Counted from the first letter of the stretch, positions 1-7,202 are shown. The stretch: DNA of 20,520 bases from Desulfobacterales bacterium (GCA_025454075.1 JALOPD010000037.1:1-20520); one strand, 5' to 3'. The notes: generated by a model not told the origin, from the letters alone. Made by a program: numbers and translations.

Positions 1-376
1 TGGCCTCGATGTAGTCTTTCTGGGACGGGGTCTTGGGCGTGACGACGCTTTTCTTGGCCGTGATGTAGACCGTGTCCAGAAAGATGTCTTTCAGGTTCAG
101 GCGGTCGTTGCTGCTGAGCATGCGCGCGGCGTACTCGATGTCGTTCGGATGCAGCGGGTAGCCTTCCGCCAACAGGCCGTAGAGCTGGTTCAGGAGGTTA
201 TGGGCGAGCTCGGCCAGGGCGCGCTCGCCCTCCAGAAAAACGTTCGTGCCGCGCGTATTGATGCGGATGTCGAGAATGTCGGCCAGCCGCTGCAAATTGC
301 CGTTGTGCTCGCCGAAAAGCTGACGGGCGTGGTCGTTGTCCGCAAACGGTACGGTGATGAGGTGGCGATCGCTCAT
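1..376 (-). CDS. phoH: PhoH-like ATPase, N-terminal part (runs off window)
   Basis: This is the first 125 codons of a minus-strand gene whose 3' part lies beyond the left edge. The protein begins MSDRHLITVPFADNDHARQL and continues through a stretch containing ILDIRINTRGTNVFLEGE. That pattern (a 'loop of the beta-barrel, then the organism's own RNA-binding-like N-domain') is typical of the N-terminal domain of PhoH/YbeZ-type ATPases. The P-loop domain that would settle the identity is outside the window. PhoH-type proteins are cytoplasmic NTPases linked to RNA metabolism and often sit near ybeY. The ATG at 374-376 has no clear Shine-Dalgarno sequence; a stop codon about 18 codons upstream limits other starts, a TTG being the only other option. 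The gene is divergent from cvpA. Confidence 0.7.
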   Translation of the reverse strand, partial: MSDRHLITVPFADNDHARQLFGEHNGNLQRLADILDIRINTRGTNVFLEGERALAELAHNLLNQLYGLLAEGYPLHPNDIEYAARMLSSNDRLNLKDIFLDTVYITAKKSVVTPKTPSQKDYIEA

Positions 377-583
377 AATAGGGGTGCCGACGCCCGGAGT
401 TTGCCGGCGCCGAACCGTTCCAGCCTCCAACCCCTACCACAGCTTCTGCGTGAAATGCAAACGGCGCCTCCACCGCCGAGGCGGGGGTCCGTACTTTAGG
501 CTTGACGGACGGGGGGCCGCTTTGTTAGTGGATCGATGCGCGCGTCCGGCACATCGTCCGGCCACCCCACACCCGAGCGTCCC
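377..583. other. Divergent intergenic region between phoH and cvpA
   Basis: No convincing gene lies in these 207 bases. A 6-bp GC-rich stem (CGCCTC/GAGGCG, 469-487) sits in the middle. On the plus strand, TTGACG at 502-507 could be a -35 box for cvpA, but the matching -10 is poor. Confidence 0.4.
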
Positions 584-1111
584 ATGAATGCATTCGACAT
601 CGTCGTCGCCGTGGTTTTGTCCTACAGTCTGATCCGTGGTCTTTTCCGCGGGCTGGTGAGGGAACTGGCCTCGATCGTCGGGGTGCTGGGCGGGTTTTTT
701 GCCGCCTATTCCTTTTACGGCGCCATTGCGGGCTATCTCTCCGGACTGGTGTCGAACCCCGCGTATCGAAACATCCTGGCCTTCATGGTCATTTTCTGCG
801 GGGTGGTGATCCTGGTCAACCTGCTGGCCCTCGTCGTCAAATACGCGATGAGGGTTGTTTTTCTCGGCTGGCTGGACCGCCTGGGCGGGACGGCGTTCGG
901 CGCCCTAAAGGGCGTTTTGATCGTTTCGGTCATTTTCCTGGCGCTCACCGCGTTCCTCCCCAAGGGGACCCCGCTGATCAGGGATTCCGTCTCCGCCCCG
1001 TATGTTTCAATGGTTTCCGAAGAGCTGGCGGCCCTGGTTTCCAACGACGCCAAGACCGAATTTTCCGCGAAACTGGATGCCTTGAAAAAAGCCTGGAACT
1101 CCTTGAAATGA
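584..1111 (+). CDS. cvpA: CvpA family integral membrane protein
   Basis: This is a 175-residue hydrophobic protein with four predicted membrane segments, roughly residues 3-20, 27-50, 64-85 and 102-125. It starts MNAFDIVVAVVLSYSLIRGL and includes FRGLVRELASIVGVLGGFFA, the pattern of the CvpA family (colicin V production protein). CvpA proteins are inner-membrane proteins tied to envelope homeostasis, with no defined reaction. The ATG at 584 is chosen because the hydrophobic domain begins there; an upstream in-frame ATG at 536 would add a non-conserved Pro/Thr-rich leader. The stop codon overlaps the mazG start as ATGA, which implies translational coupling. In many Desulfobacterota, cvpA is found next to mazG. 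Confidence 0.85.
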   Translation: MNAFDIVVAVVLSYSLIRGLFRGLVRELASIVGVLGGFFAAYSFYGAIAGYLSGLVSNPAYRNILAFMVIFCGVVILVNLLALVVKYAMRVVFLGWLDRLGGTAFGALKGVLIVSVIFLALTAFLPKGTPLIRDSVSAPYVSMVSEELAALVSNDAKTEFSAKLDALKKAWNSLK

Positions 1112-1884
1112 CTTCCCGGCCTTCGGCGATGGACGACCTGCTCCAGGTCATCGAGAGGCTGAGGGGGCCGTCGGGCTGCCCCTGGGACCGTGAGCAGACG
1201 CCCCGCTCGATGGTGCGCTACCTTCTGGAAGAGGCCTATGAGTTGGCCGACGCCGTCGAATCGAACGCGGCGGAGCCGGTGTGCGAAGAGCTGGGGGATG
1301 TGCTCTTTCACGTGCTTTTCCTGGCCCGGATGTTCGCCGAACGGGACCAGTTCGACCTCGACGCGGTCTGCCGGACGATCGCAGCCAAAATGAGGCGCCG
1401 TCACCCGCACGTGTTCGGGGAGGCCCGGGTGGCCGACAGCGCCGAAGTCGTCCGGAACTGGCAGCAGATCAAGAAGAACGAAAAAAACGGCGGGGAGCCG
1501 GCCTCGGTACTGGATGACGTACCGGCCAGCCTGCCGGGGCTCCTGCGGGCTCACGCGGTGTCCAAACGGGCGGCGGCCGCCGCCTTCGATTGGGAGGATC
1601 TGTCCGGGGTTTTCGCGAAACTGGATGAGGAACTGGCGGAATTCAAGGCGGCCGGCGGCCGGGACGATGCGGCTCGGGAGTTCGGCGACATCCTCTTCAC
1701 GCTGGTCAACGTCGCCCGCTTCAGCGGGATTCACCCGGAAACGGCGCTGGCGGGGGCCATCCAGAAGTTCGAGCGCCGCTTTCGGGCCATGGAGCGGATC
1801 ATCGCCGGCAGCGGCCGGGCGTTGGAGGAGGTGGCCCAGAGCGAAAAAGACCGCATCTGGGAAGAGGTCAAGTCGAACGAATGA
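1108..1884 (+). CDS. mazG: MazG family nucleoside triphosphate pyrophosphohydrolase
   Basis: The product is a 258-residue cytoplasmic enzyme that hydrolyses (d)NTPs to the monophosphate plus pyrophosphate, a nucleotide-pool cleaning role. It has the two tandem MazG domains of the long form. The first has the signature CPWDREQTP at residues 24-32, followed by metal-binding EEAYEL (41-46) and EELGD (60-64). The second, near residues 170-205, has DEELAEF and EFGDILFTLVN. Length matches E. coli MazG (263 aa). The ATG at 1108 overlaps the cvpA stop (ATGA); a second in-frame ATG at 1129 is possible because neither has a strong Shine-Dalgarno. The 3' end overlaps hisH by another ATGA, so the three genes probably share one mRNA. 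Confidence 0.92.
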   Translation: MTSRPSAMDDLLQVIERLRGPSGCPWDREQTPRSMVRYLLEEAYELADAVESNAAEPVCEELGDVLFHVLFLARMFAERDQFDLDAVCRTIAAKMRRRHPHVFGEARVADSAEVVRNWQQIKKNEKNGGEPASVLDDVPASLPGLLRAHAVSKRAAAAAFDWEDLSGVFAKLDEELAEFKAAGGRDDAAREFGDILFTLVNVARFSGIHPETALAGAIQKFERRFRAMERIIAGSGRALEEVAQSEKDRIWEEVKSNE

Positions 1885-2507
1885 TCGCGATCATCGACTA
1901 CAACGCCGGCAATCTCACCAGCGTGGCGCGGGCGGTGGCGCATCTCGGATATCCCTGCCGGATCACCCGCGAGGCCGACGAGATCCGCGGGGCCGATCGC
2001 ATCATATTCCCCGGAGTGGGAGCGGCGGGCGCCGCCATGGCCAGCCTCACCTGCATGGGCCTCGATGCGGTTCTCCGAGAGCGTTTCGCCGCCGGCACGC
2101 CCATCATGGGGATCTGCCTGGGCACGCAGGTCATCATGAGCCGCAGCGAGGAAAACGACACCGCCTGTCTGGGGATCGTGCCGGGCCGGGTGAAGGTGTT
2201 CCCGCCCGCGCTCGCGGACGCCTCCGGGGTGCGGCTGAAAATCCCCCACATGGGATGGAACCGCATCCGCATCCACCGGCCGCACCCGCTGTTCGCGGGG
2301 GTGGGGCCGGAAGACGAATTCTACTTTGTGCACAGCTATTACCCCGTGCCCGACGACCCGGCCTGCGTCCTGGCATCCTCGGACTACGGCATCCCCTTTG
2401 CTTCGGTCATCGGCTGCCGCAACCTGGCGGCCACTCAGTTCCATCTAGAAAAGAGCGGCCGGCCCGGACTGCGCATGCTTCAGAATTTCTGCGCCTGGAC
2501 CCCTTAA
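1881..2507 (+). CDS. hisH: Imidazole glycerol phosphate synthase, glutamine amidotransferase subunit
   Basis: HisH hydrolyses glutamine and channels ammonia to HisF in histidine biosynthesis; the branch product AICAR feeds purine synthesis. The 208-residue protein has a complete class I amidotransferase triad: Cys79 in GICLGTQ, and His188 and Glu190 in QFHLEKSG. The N-terminus MIAIIDYNAGNL and FPGVGA at 43-48 (oxyanion region) are standard. The start overlaps the mazG stop by ATGA. HisF follows downstream after an unusually long 194-bp gap that holds an inverted-repeat element. No other his genes are in the window, so the pathway is scattered in this genome, as in many Desulfobacterota. Confidence 0.95.
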   Translation: MIAIIDYNAGNLTSVARAVAHLGYPCRITREADEIRGADRIIFPGVGAAGAAMASLTCMGLDAVLRERFAAGTPIMGICLGTQVIMSRSEENDTACLGIVPGRVKVFPPALADASGVRLKIPHMGWNRIRIHRPHPLFAGVGPEDEFYFVHSYYPVPDDPACVLASSDYGIPFASVIGCRNLAATQFHLEKSGRPGLRMLQNFCAWTP

Positions 2508-2527
2508 AGCCAATGCATAGAATGAGC

Positions 2528-2644
2528 TATTGCTCCGGCATAAAACAGGTGCCACTTCAGCCGATGTCAGGCGGAGCGGCGGACCCCCCGCTCCGCTTCT
2601 GCGTGGGAGGATGGTATTAGATATATTTACTTGCCGGAGCAATA
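2528..2644. repeat. 117-bp element with 13-bp perfect terminal inverted repeats (MITE-like)
   Basis: TATTGCTCCGGCA at 2528-2540 is the exact reverse complement of TGCCGGAGCAATA at 2632-2644. Between them an inner hairpin pairs GCGGAGCG (2571-2578) with CGCTCCGC (2589-2596). There is no coding capacity. Size and structure fit a non-autonomous transposon-like repeat inserted between hisH and hisF. I see no clear target-site duplication, so a structured RNA or intercistronic regulator remains possible. Confidence 0.55.
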
Positions 2645-2701
2645 AAATGCCTAACTCGACTGAAATTAAACCAAAAACAAAACACTAACGACCCACCTCT
2701 T

Positions 2702-3481
2702 ATGCTGAGCAAGCGCATCATCCCCTGCCTCGACGTCCGCGACGGTCGGACCACCAAGGGCATCCGCTTCAAGGACAACATCGACATCGGGGACCCCGTC
2801 GACATGGCCCGCCACTACTACGAGCAGGGGGCCGACGAGATCGTCTTCTATGACATCACCGCATCGCATGAGCGGCGCAACATCATGATCGACGTGGTCC
2901 GCCGGGTGGCCGAAACCATTTTTATCCCGTTTTCAGTGGGCGGGGGCCTCCGGACGCTGGAGGACATGCGGGAGGTGCTGCTGGCGGGCGCGGAGAAGGT
3001 CAGCGTCAATTCCGCCGCCGTGCGCAACCCCGAGATCATCGCGCGGGGTGCCGAGGCCTTCGGCAGCCAGTGCATCGTCCTGGGCATGGACGTGAAGCAC
3101 GTCGGGCCGAGCGAGCGCATTCCCAGCGGCTACGAAGTGGTGATCAACGGGGGGCGCACCTACATGGGGATGGACGCACTGGAGTGGGCACTGCGCGCAG
3201 AGGGGCTCGGGGCCGGTGAGATCTGCCTGAACTCCATCGATGCCGACGGGACCCGGGAGGGCTACGAACTGAACCTGACCGCCCTGGTCTCCGAACGGGT
3301 GACGATCCCGGTGATCGCTTCGGGCGGCGCCGGTCGGCCGGAACACCTGCGGGACGTCCTCACCGTCGGAAGGGCGGACGCCGCCCTCATCGCCTCGATG
3401 GTCCACTACGGGGCCTATACCATGGCCGACATCAAGTCCTTCCTGATCCGCTGCGGCATTCAGGTCCGCACGGCCTGGTGA
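2702..3481 (+). CDS. hisF: Imidazole glycerol phosphate synthase, cyclase subunit
   Basis: HisF is the (beta/alpha)8-barrel partner of HisH. It uses ammonia to convert PRFAR to imidazole glycerol phosphate and AICAR. The 259-residue protein carries both catalytic aspartates: Asp11 in IPCLDVRDG and Asp130 in VLGMDVKH. Phosphate-binding segments SVGGGLRT (78-85) and ASGGAG near residue 206 are present. Length is typical (about 255 aa). The ATG at 2702 follows a C/A-rich sequence without an obvious Shine-Dalgarno. The gene is separated from hisH by an inverted-repeat element, so it may depend on read-through or on its own weak promoter. It converges with the next, minus-strand gene 9 bp downstream. 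Confidence 0.95.
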   Translation: MLSKRIIPCLDVRDGRTTKGIRFKDNIDIGDPVDMARHYYEQGADEIVFYDITASHERRNIMIDVVRRVAETIFIPFSVGGGLRTLEDMREVLLAGAEKVSVNSAAVRNPEIIARGAEAFGSQCIVLGMDVKHVGPSERIPSGYEVVINGGRTYMGMDALEWALRAEGLGAGEICLNSIDADGTREGYELNLTALVSERVTIPVIASGGAGRPEHLRDVLTVGRADAALIASMVHYGAYTMADIKSFLIRCGIQVRTAW

Positions 3482-3490
3482 AGGGCATGC

Positions 3491-3781
3491 TTATGCAATT
3501 TTCCCGAAGGGCAGATAACCCGGCGGCGTGAGCTTGATCAGCTTGCCGTCCTCGTCGTACTTTTCGATAAGGATCTTGCCGTCCTCCAGCCGGGTCCGGT
3601 TGTGGCCGTTCTCTTCGCTGCTCTGAAGCTTCGCTTTTTCGCCGTCGTTCGATTTCTCCACCGGACGCGCTTCCCGCATCCGCACGGCTTTTTGGACGAT
3701 GACGTCCTTTTCCGCGCCGCTGTCATAGGTGCCCGCCCGGGGCATCTGCTGAACAGCCGCCTCACCGATACTGTCAAACAT
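3491..3781 (-). CDS. Small hydrophilic protein, FlaG-like C-terminus (tentative)
   Basis: The product is a 96-residue charged protein with no signal peptide or membrane segment. The ATG at 3779-3781 is preceded by a strong AGGAGG five bases upstream; the open frame runs further 5' but that part is low-quality sequence without a ribosome site. The C-terminal third, with KILIEKYDEDGKLIKLTPPG, recalls the beta-strand pattern of FlaG-type proteins (a strand, an 'x-DGKLI' turn, then PPG). Family membership is a guess. The gene lies 153 bp downstream of another small gene that has a FliA-type promoter, so co-transcription in a flagellar regulon is plausible. No terminator is visible between this gene and convergent hisF. 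Confidence 0.55.
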   Translation of the reverse strand: MFDSIGEAAVQQMPRAGTYDSGAEKDVIVQKAVRMREARPVEKSNDGEKAKLQSSEENGHNRTRLEDGKILIEKYDEDGKLIKLTPPGYLPFGKIA

Positions 3782-3934
3782 GGTGTCCTCCTTTGTACTC
3801 CTGGGTTGACGTTCTGCCAATCGCCAGGTCCTGCATCGGGTTCTTTCGGCGTCAACCGCTGCGGTGCCGGGTTCAGCTCCGACCGCGTGTCCCGGCTCCG
3901 GGGCGTTTGCCGCCCACGGGTTCACGCTGCTTGC

Positions 3935-4363
3935 TCAAACCCAAGATTCCGTTTTACTCGCGGAGGGCTTTTCCGCCATCCGGTCCAGCCGCCGGATCAA
4001 CGCGGCCGGGTCCCCCATGGCCAGACGGCCGGTGCGCTTGCGATTGATGGCATCAATCACGTTGAAGGTGAACTCCGTTTCAGCCGGACCCGGCGCAGCG
4101 GCGGCCTCCCCCTCGCTCTCAGGCGATTTCGGTGCTGTTTTTTCCTGGGAGAGCGAAAGCGCCACCACATCCGTTACCTTGTCCAGCACCTGCCGGGAGA
4201 TCTTTTCCATGGTGGCCTGCCGGCTGCTCTCCGCGGACAAGGCCTGCTCGTCCGCGATTTTTTTCGGCAAACCCTCGGCCGGTTTTTCGTTCTTGCGCAT
4301 CCGGCTCAGCCTCCTGCCGAAACACTCGAGCACGTTTTGCATCTGGTAGCTGCTGACTTGCAT
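3935..4363 (-). CDS. Putative FlgM-associated flagellar regulon protein (DVU0524-like)
   Basis: The product is a 142-residue, mostly helical cytoplasmic protein starting MQVSSYQMQNVLECFGRRLS. A middle region SAESSRQATMEKISRQVLDK is followed by an acidic, Ala/Pro-rich linker (about residues 72-96). The C-terminal segment has FTFNVIDAINRK and ALIRRLDRMAEK. This layout matches my memory of the Desulfovibrio DVU0524-type FlgM-associated family, but I could not run a search. The ATG at 4361-4363 follows AGGAGGG at good spacing. A GCCGATAA -10 and TAAAG -35 of sigma28 type lie just upstream, which independently supports a flagellar role. The gene at 3491-3781 follows on the same strand. Confidence 0.65.
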   Translation of the reverse strand: MQVSSYQMQNVLECFGRRLSRMRKNEKPAEGLPKKIADEQALSAESSRQATMEKISRQVLDKVTDVVALSLSQEKTAPKSPESEGEAAAAPGPAETEFTFNVIDAINRKRTGRLAMGDPAALIRRLDRMAEKPSASKTESWV

Positions 4364-4385
4364 TCCGGAACCCTCCTGTACCTAC

Positions 4386-4413
4386 TTATCGGCGTGGGCG
4401 CGGAGGGACTTTA
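4386..4413 (-). promoter_or_regulatory. FliA (sigma28)-type promoter
   Basis: Read on the minus strand, the -10 element GCCGATAA (4386-4393) is an exact match to the FliA consensus. The -35 begins TAAAG (TAAA at 4410-4413). There are 16 bases between TAAA and the -10, one more than the usual 15. The predicted start is about 17 bases before the ATG at 4363, and the Shine-Dalgarno lies between them. Confidence 0.7.
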
Positions 4414-4414
4414 G

Positions 4415-4438
4415 TTAAAAATGCAAATGCATTTTTAA
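4415..4438. promoter_or_regulatory. AT-rich palindrome next to FliA-type promoter
   Basis: TTAAAAATGCA (4415-4425) and TGCATTTTTAA (4428-4438) form a perfect 11-bp inverted repeat with a 2-base spacer. It abuts the upstream side of the -35 box. It could be an operator for a dimeric regulator, or an UP-like AT tract. Confidence 0.4.
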
Positions 4439-4626
4439 AAGTAAATATTTCAGAGTGTTGAAAAGTAACACAGCAAGATGAGACCCTGTTGAATTCGGGC
4501 ATAGCTCGGTGGGTGGTACGTCTTGAGCCGAGAAGTACGGCCGGGGGGCCGGGCCCGTGCGGTTGCACGGACCGGACGCTCTTCCATCAGAAACGATCGG
4601 CTGATTTTCTTGAGAATGGCACTGGG
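4439..4626. other. Non-coding stretch between aldolase terminator and flagellar-type promoter
   Basis: Together with the promoter region this makes about 305 bases without a gene (4364-4668). Only short hairpins are visible, such as CGTGC/GCACG near 4556-4570. Open frames crossing it show no family features, start sites or sensible composition. Confidence 0.5.
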
Positions 4627-4669
4627 AAAACCCGGAGGCGGGCCCGGGCCGGGCCCGCCTCCGGGTTTT
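4627..4669 (-). terminator. Strong bidirectional intrinsic terminator of the aldolase gene
   Basis: A perfect 19-bp inverted repeat (4627-4645 and 4651-4669) with a 5-base loop. The core is CCCGGAGGCGGGCCC, flanked by AAAA on one side and TTTT on the other. The stem touches the stop codon of the aldolase gene. Confidence 0.88.
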
Positions 4670-5964
4670 CAGTCGTCGAAATTCCCCTGCGGCCCCTTGT
4701 CCGGCTGCAGAGCGGCGGCCTTCTCTTTAATTTTCTCAGCCGTCCAATCGGCGGCCTTCTCGATGCGCCGGGCCTTGGGGCGCGCATGGTAGGAGCCGGC
4801 CTTGAGAATCGCCTCGATGGCCAGAGGGGCCGTGCCCTCGGCGTTTAAGACCTTCACCATCATCCGGTAGGCGAACTCCTCCACCCGGCGAGCCATGCGC
4901 TCCCGCACCTCTCGCGGAAGACCCAGGAGTTTGTTTTCGAAGGGCAGGTTGAGCTTCTTGTAATCCCCGGCCTTCAAACTGCGGGCCTGGGCGTAGGCGA
5001 CCATCTCCGCCCACAGGGTTTCGGTGAGGCCCTCCTCCGGCACCTTGACGAAGTTGCCGTTCGCATCGAGAAAGGCGTTGCCGTAGTCGTTCACCTCAAG
5101 GCCCCATGAAATCATCTGCAGCGCCGTGGCGACGTTGGCCTTCGTGGTGCGCGTCTTGGCCGCGATCTCCCGCAGCCGTTCGGAGCTGTTGCCGGAGGTG
5201 CCGTGCTGGGCACCGGAGACCTTGTAGGCGGCGATGGCCTCGTGAATCCGGCGGGTGAGGTCCACCTGAATTCCCGAATCGCTGGCTTCGATTCCGTGGG
5301 TCGTCCCGTTGTTCAAGGCAATCCAGTCCGGATAGATCCCGTGGGCGTTCAGCCCCTGGATCAGAAACAGGGCTTCGGCGGGGGTTGAAAGCCCCTCTTT
5401 GCCCTTGATTTCGCCGACTTCGGTTTCGAGGCCGGCCCACTTGGGAATGCAGGGATTCAGTTCGATGCTCGCCAGCAGGTTCTGCTCGTCCGGCAGGTGC
5501 GAGGCGTCGATGGCGATGGAGGTGATGCCGGCGTCGAACATGGACGGGATTTCGGCTTTGGCGGCCTCGATGTCCTTGGGGCCCTTGATGCCGTAATGGT
5601 CGGCATGGATGGCGACCGGAATGGTGATGCGCATCTCGTTGCAGAAGGCGTCGACCATCCGGGCCATGTTCCAGAAATTCACGGCGCAGTAGGCTGCGGC
5701 GCCGCCTTCGGACTTGGCGATTTCGATGATCAGGGCGGCATCGGCCCGCTGGGCCGCCCTCAGCGCGCCGCGGATGACGAACGAGCTGCGGCCGTTGGCG
5801 GCCAGCGCAATGGCATGGCCCTTCATGAGCATGGCCCGGTCGATGAACTTGCCGCTGACGATGAGGGCCTGCGAGTGCGGAAAGAGCTTGACGATGTTCG
5901 GCGGGCGGCCGATCTCGAGCGCTTTTTTGAACCCTCGGGGCGTGCTGGTCTTCGATGCTGGCAT
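4669..5964 (-). CDS. fba: Class II fructose-bisphosphate aldolase
   Basis: This zinc enzyme splits fructose-1,6-bisphosphate into DHAP and glyceraldehyde-3-phosphate (glycolysis, gluconeogenesis). At 431 residues it is longer than E. coli FbaA (359), as in a subgroup common in Desulfobacterota. Key residues are visible: Asp122-His123 in IHADHYG (catalytic Asp and zinc His), Glu180/Glu182 in LETEVGEIKGKEG, His223 in NNGTTHGIE, and His254 in GAQHGTSGNS (zinc and phosphate binding). The extra length is C-terminal, with helices and a Lys-rich tail. AGGAGG lies six bases before the ATG. A small unknown gene ends 14 bp upstream, so the two are probably co-transcribed. Phosphofructokinase, the previous glycolytic step, lies about 3.4 kb away on the same strand. 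Confidence 0.93.
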   Translation of the reverse strand: MPASKTSTPRGFKKALEIGRPPNIVKLFPHSQALIVSGKFIDRAMLMKGHAIALAANGRSSFVIRGALRAAQRADAALIIEIAKSEGGAAAYCAVNFWNMARMVDAFCNEMRITIPVAIHADHYGIKGPKDIEAAKAEIPSMFDAGITSIAIDASHLPDEQNLLASIELNPCIPKWAGLETEVGEIKGKEGLSTPAEALFLIQGLNAHGIYPDWIALNNGTTHGIEASDSGIQVDLTRRIHEAIAAYKVSGAQHGTSGNSSERLREIAAKTRTTKANVATALQMISWGLEVNDYGNAFLDANGNFVKVPEEGLTETLWAEMVAYAQARSLKAGDYKKLNLPFENKLLGLPREVRERMARRVEEFAYRMMVKVLNAEGTAPLAIEAILKAGSYHARPKARRIEKAADWTAEKIKEKAAALQPDKGPQGNFDD

Positions 5965-5978
5965 GACGGGCCTCCTTT

Positions 5979-6236
5979 TCAGACGAATATGTCGATCACC
6001 GAACCGGTGGGTGCGGGCCGGTGGGCCTGAATTTCGCGCAGAGAAGAGTAGGTGGCGTAAGGCCGGGAAGACGGCGCGGGCCGCCCACTCAGAGGCGGGT
6101 CGGGCCGGCCATCGCGGAGACCTTCCGCCCGTGCTTGTGAAGTCGGCGGTGGATTTGAATAGAGTCGTTCAAGCGGGCCCAGGGTCTGCCTGCCCGGATC
6201 GTACGGTACGATGCTGTAATCCGCAGTGACGGCCAT
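5979..6236 (-). CDS. Small proline-rich protein of unknown function
   Basis: I do not recognise this 85-residue protein. It starts MAVTADYSIVPYDPGRQ, has a Pro/Arg-rich disordered middle, and ends with PTGSVIDIFV, a short hydrophobic tail. There is no signal peptide, membrane segment or Cys motif. ATG at 6234-6236 is preferred over the adjoining TTG; the ribosome site is weak. Support comes from context: a well-formed sigma70-type promoter about 70 bases upstream and an aldolase gene 14 bp downstream. It could instead be a leader region with fortuitous coding. Confidence 0.5.
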   Translation of the reverse strand: MAVTADYSIVPYDPGRQTLGPLERLYSNPPPTSQARAEGLRDGRPDPPLSGRPAPSSRPYATYSSLREIQAHRPAPTGSVIDIFV

Positions 6237-6314
6237 CAAGAGCCAACCCAGTCACATCGAGCGGTGGATCGCTTCCCCCAACCATTCGGCTGTGGGTCAA
6301 TACATATTGTTTTA

Positions 6315-6343
6315 ATATTAGCTCATATTTCAGGCGGCTGCAA
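6315..6343 (-). promoter_or_regulatory. Sigma70-type promoter for the 5979-6236 gene and aldolase
   Basis: On the minus strand, TTGCAG (6338-6343) and TAATAT (6315-6320) are separated by exactly 17 bases in an AT-rich pocket. The predicted start near 6308 gives a leader of about 70 bases. It lies downstream of the terminator of the preceding gene. Confidence 0.6.
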
Positions 6344-6406
6344 CCGTTCGCCTTTGAAGCGATTATTGCCTGGTCGGGGAGTGTCACGCAGAATAAAACA
6401 GAGTTG

Positions 6407-6445
6407 AAAAAAAGTGCAGCCCGCCGCGTTCGGCAGGCGGCGGGC
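6407..6445 (-). terminator. Intrinsic terminator downstream of the DUF4124 gene
   Basis: On the minus strand, GCCCGCCGC pairs with GCGGCGGGC (6437-6445 and 6419-6427), followed after five bases by a run of seven T. Confidence 0.8.
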
Positions 6446-6522
6446 AAAGGCCACGGGCCGTTGCCTCGGTTCGAGCGACGGCGTTCCACGCGTCGACCGG
6501 ACGGCCGGGGGTCAAGGCCTGT

Positions 6523-7077
6523 TTAGTTCCTGGCGGCTTTGGGGGCCTTGGCGTTTTCCTCCATGACGCGGTTGTTGAATTCCTCCGCCTTTTTGCGGAG
6601 GTCATCGCTCAGGGTCTCGTACTGGGCGGCCCGCTGGTTGAAGGCCTCGACGCGCTTGTTGTAGTCGTTTATCTCCTCGCGCGTTTTGCGCGCCTCTTTT
6701 TCCTTGGCAAGGGCCTCTTTTTCCTTCACCAAGGCCTTGTACTCGGCGTCGACCTGTTTTTTCATCTCATCGATGCGCGCTTTCCTGGAATCCAGGGAAT
6801 CCTCATCGCCTGAAGCCGATATTGCAGAGAGGGCGGGGGATTCCGCTGCGCCGGTGCCGGCCCCAGCTTTTTTTTCAGCACTCTCGCCGGATTCAGCGGC
6901 CGGAGGCCGGGATTCTTCGTAGCTGCGGGCCTTGGCCCTCTGGCTTTCCGGGACCTGGTTGATGTCGTCGGTGAAACGCACATGCCCCTGCTTGTCCAGA
7001 TACTTGTAGAATTGCGCGCCGGCCGGCCCGGCCACCGCCAGACTGACCGCCAGCGCCACGCTCAGACAGAGTTTCAT
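6523..7077 (-). CDS. Exported DUF4124 coiled-coil protein
   Basis: This is a 184-residue protein with a Sec signal peptide (residues 1-21, cut expected after AGPAGA). Next comes a DUF4124 module at about 22-55: QFYKYLDKQGHVRFTDDINQ, with the 'Y-x-D-xxG-x-xx-F-T-D' pattern. A disordered Ala/Ser/Glu linker follows, then a long charged coiled coil (about 95-180) with repeated KEKEALAKEKEA. It should be periplasmic; the biochemical role is unknown. The ATG at 7077 is preceded by AGGAG. The promoter upstream fits FliA (sigma28) with one mismatch, suggesting expression with late flagellar genes. It is divergent from a lipoprotein gene and has its own terminator. Confidence 0.85.
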   Translation of the reverse strand: MKLCLSVALAVSLAVAGPAGAQFYKYLDKQGHVRFTDDINQVPESQRAKARSYEESRPPAAESGESAEKKAGAGTGAAESPALSAISASGDEDSLDSRKARIDEMKKQVDAEYKALVKEKEALAKEKEARKTREEINDYNKRVEAFNQRAAQYETLSDDLRKKAEEFNNRVMEENAKAPKAARN

Positions 7078-7116
7078 GGCCCATCTCCTCGCCCCATTAA
7101 GATGTCTTCTGCCTGT

Positions 7117-7143
7117 TTATCCGCTTTTTCCCGAAAAACTTTA
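7117..7143 (-). promoter_or_regulatory. FliA (sigma28)-type promoter for the DUF4124 gene
   Basis: On the minus strand, TAAAGTTT (7136-7143) is an exact -35, followed by exactly 11 bases, then GCGGATAA (7117-7124), one mismatch from GCCGATAA. The predicted start is about 33 bases before the ATG. Confidence 0.72.
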
Positions 7144-7202
7144 GATGGCCATCCCCTCGCGAAGTTCAGGGCGTGGGGGCATGGTTCAGCCCTAAAAAAT
7201 TT

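Noticed and set aside
733..1734. Long minus-strand open frame opposite cvpA and mazG.
   Set aside because: Shadow of high-GC coding sequence; no start site, no family motifs, and it overlaps two well-supported genes.
4491..4560. tRNA-like string (ATAGCTCGGTGGGTGGTACG) upstream of the flagellar-type genes.
   Set aside because: No acceptor or T-arm pairing and no anticodon arm can be drawn; resemblance is limited to a D-arm-like piece.
4617..4630. TGGCAC as half of a sigma54 promoter.
   Set aside because: No TTGC at the required spacing, and it lies inside the aldolase terminator region.
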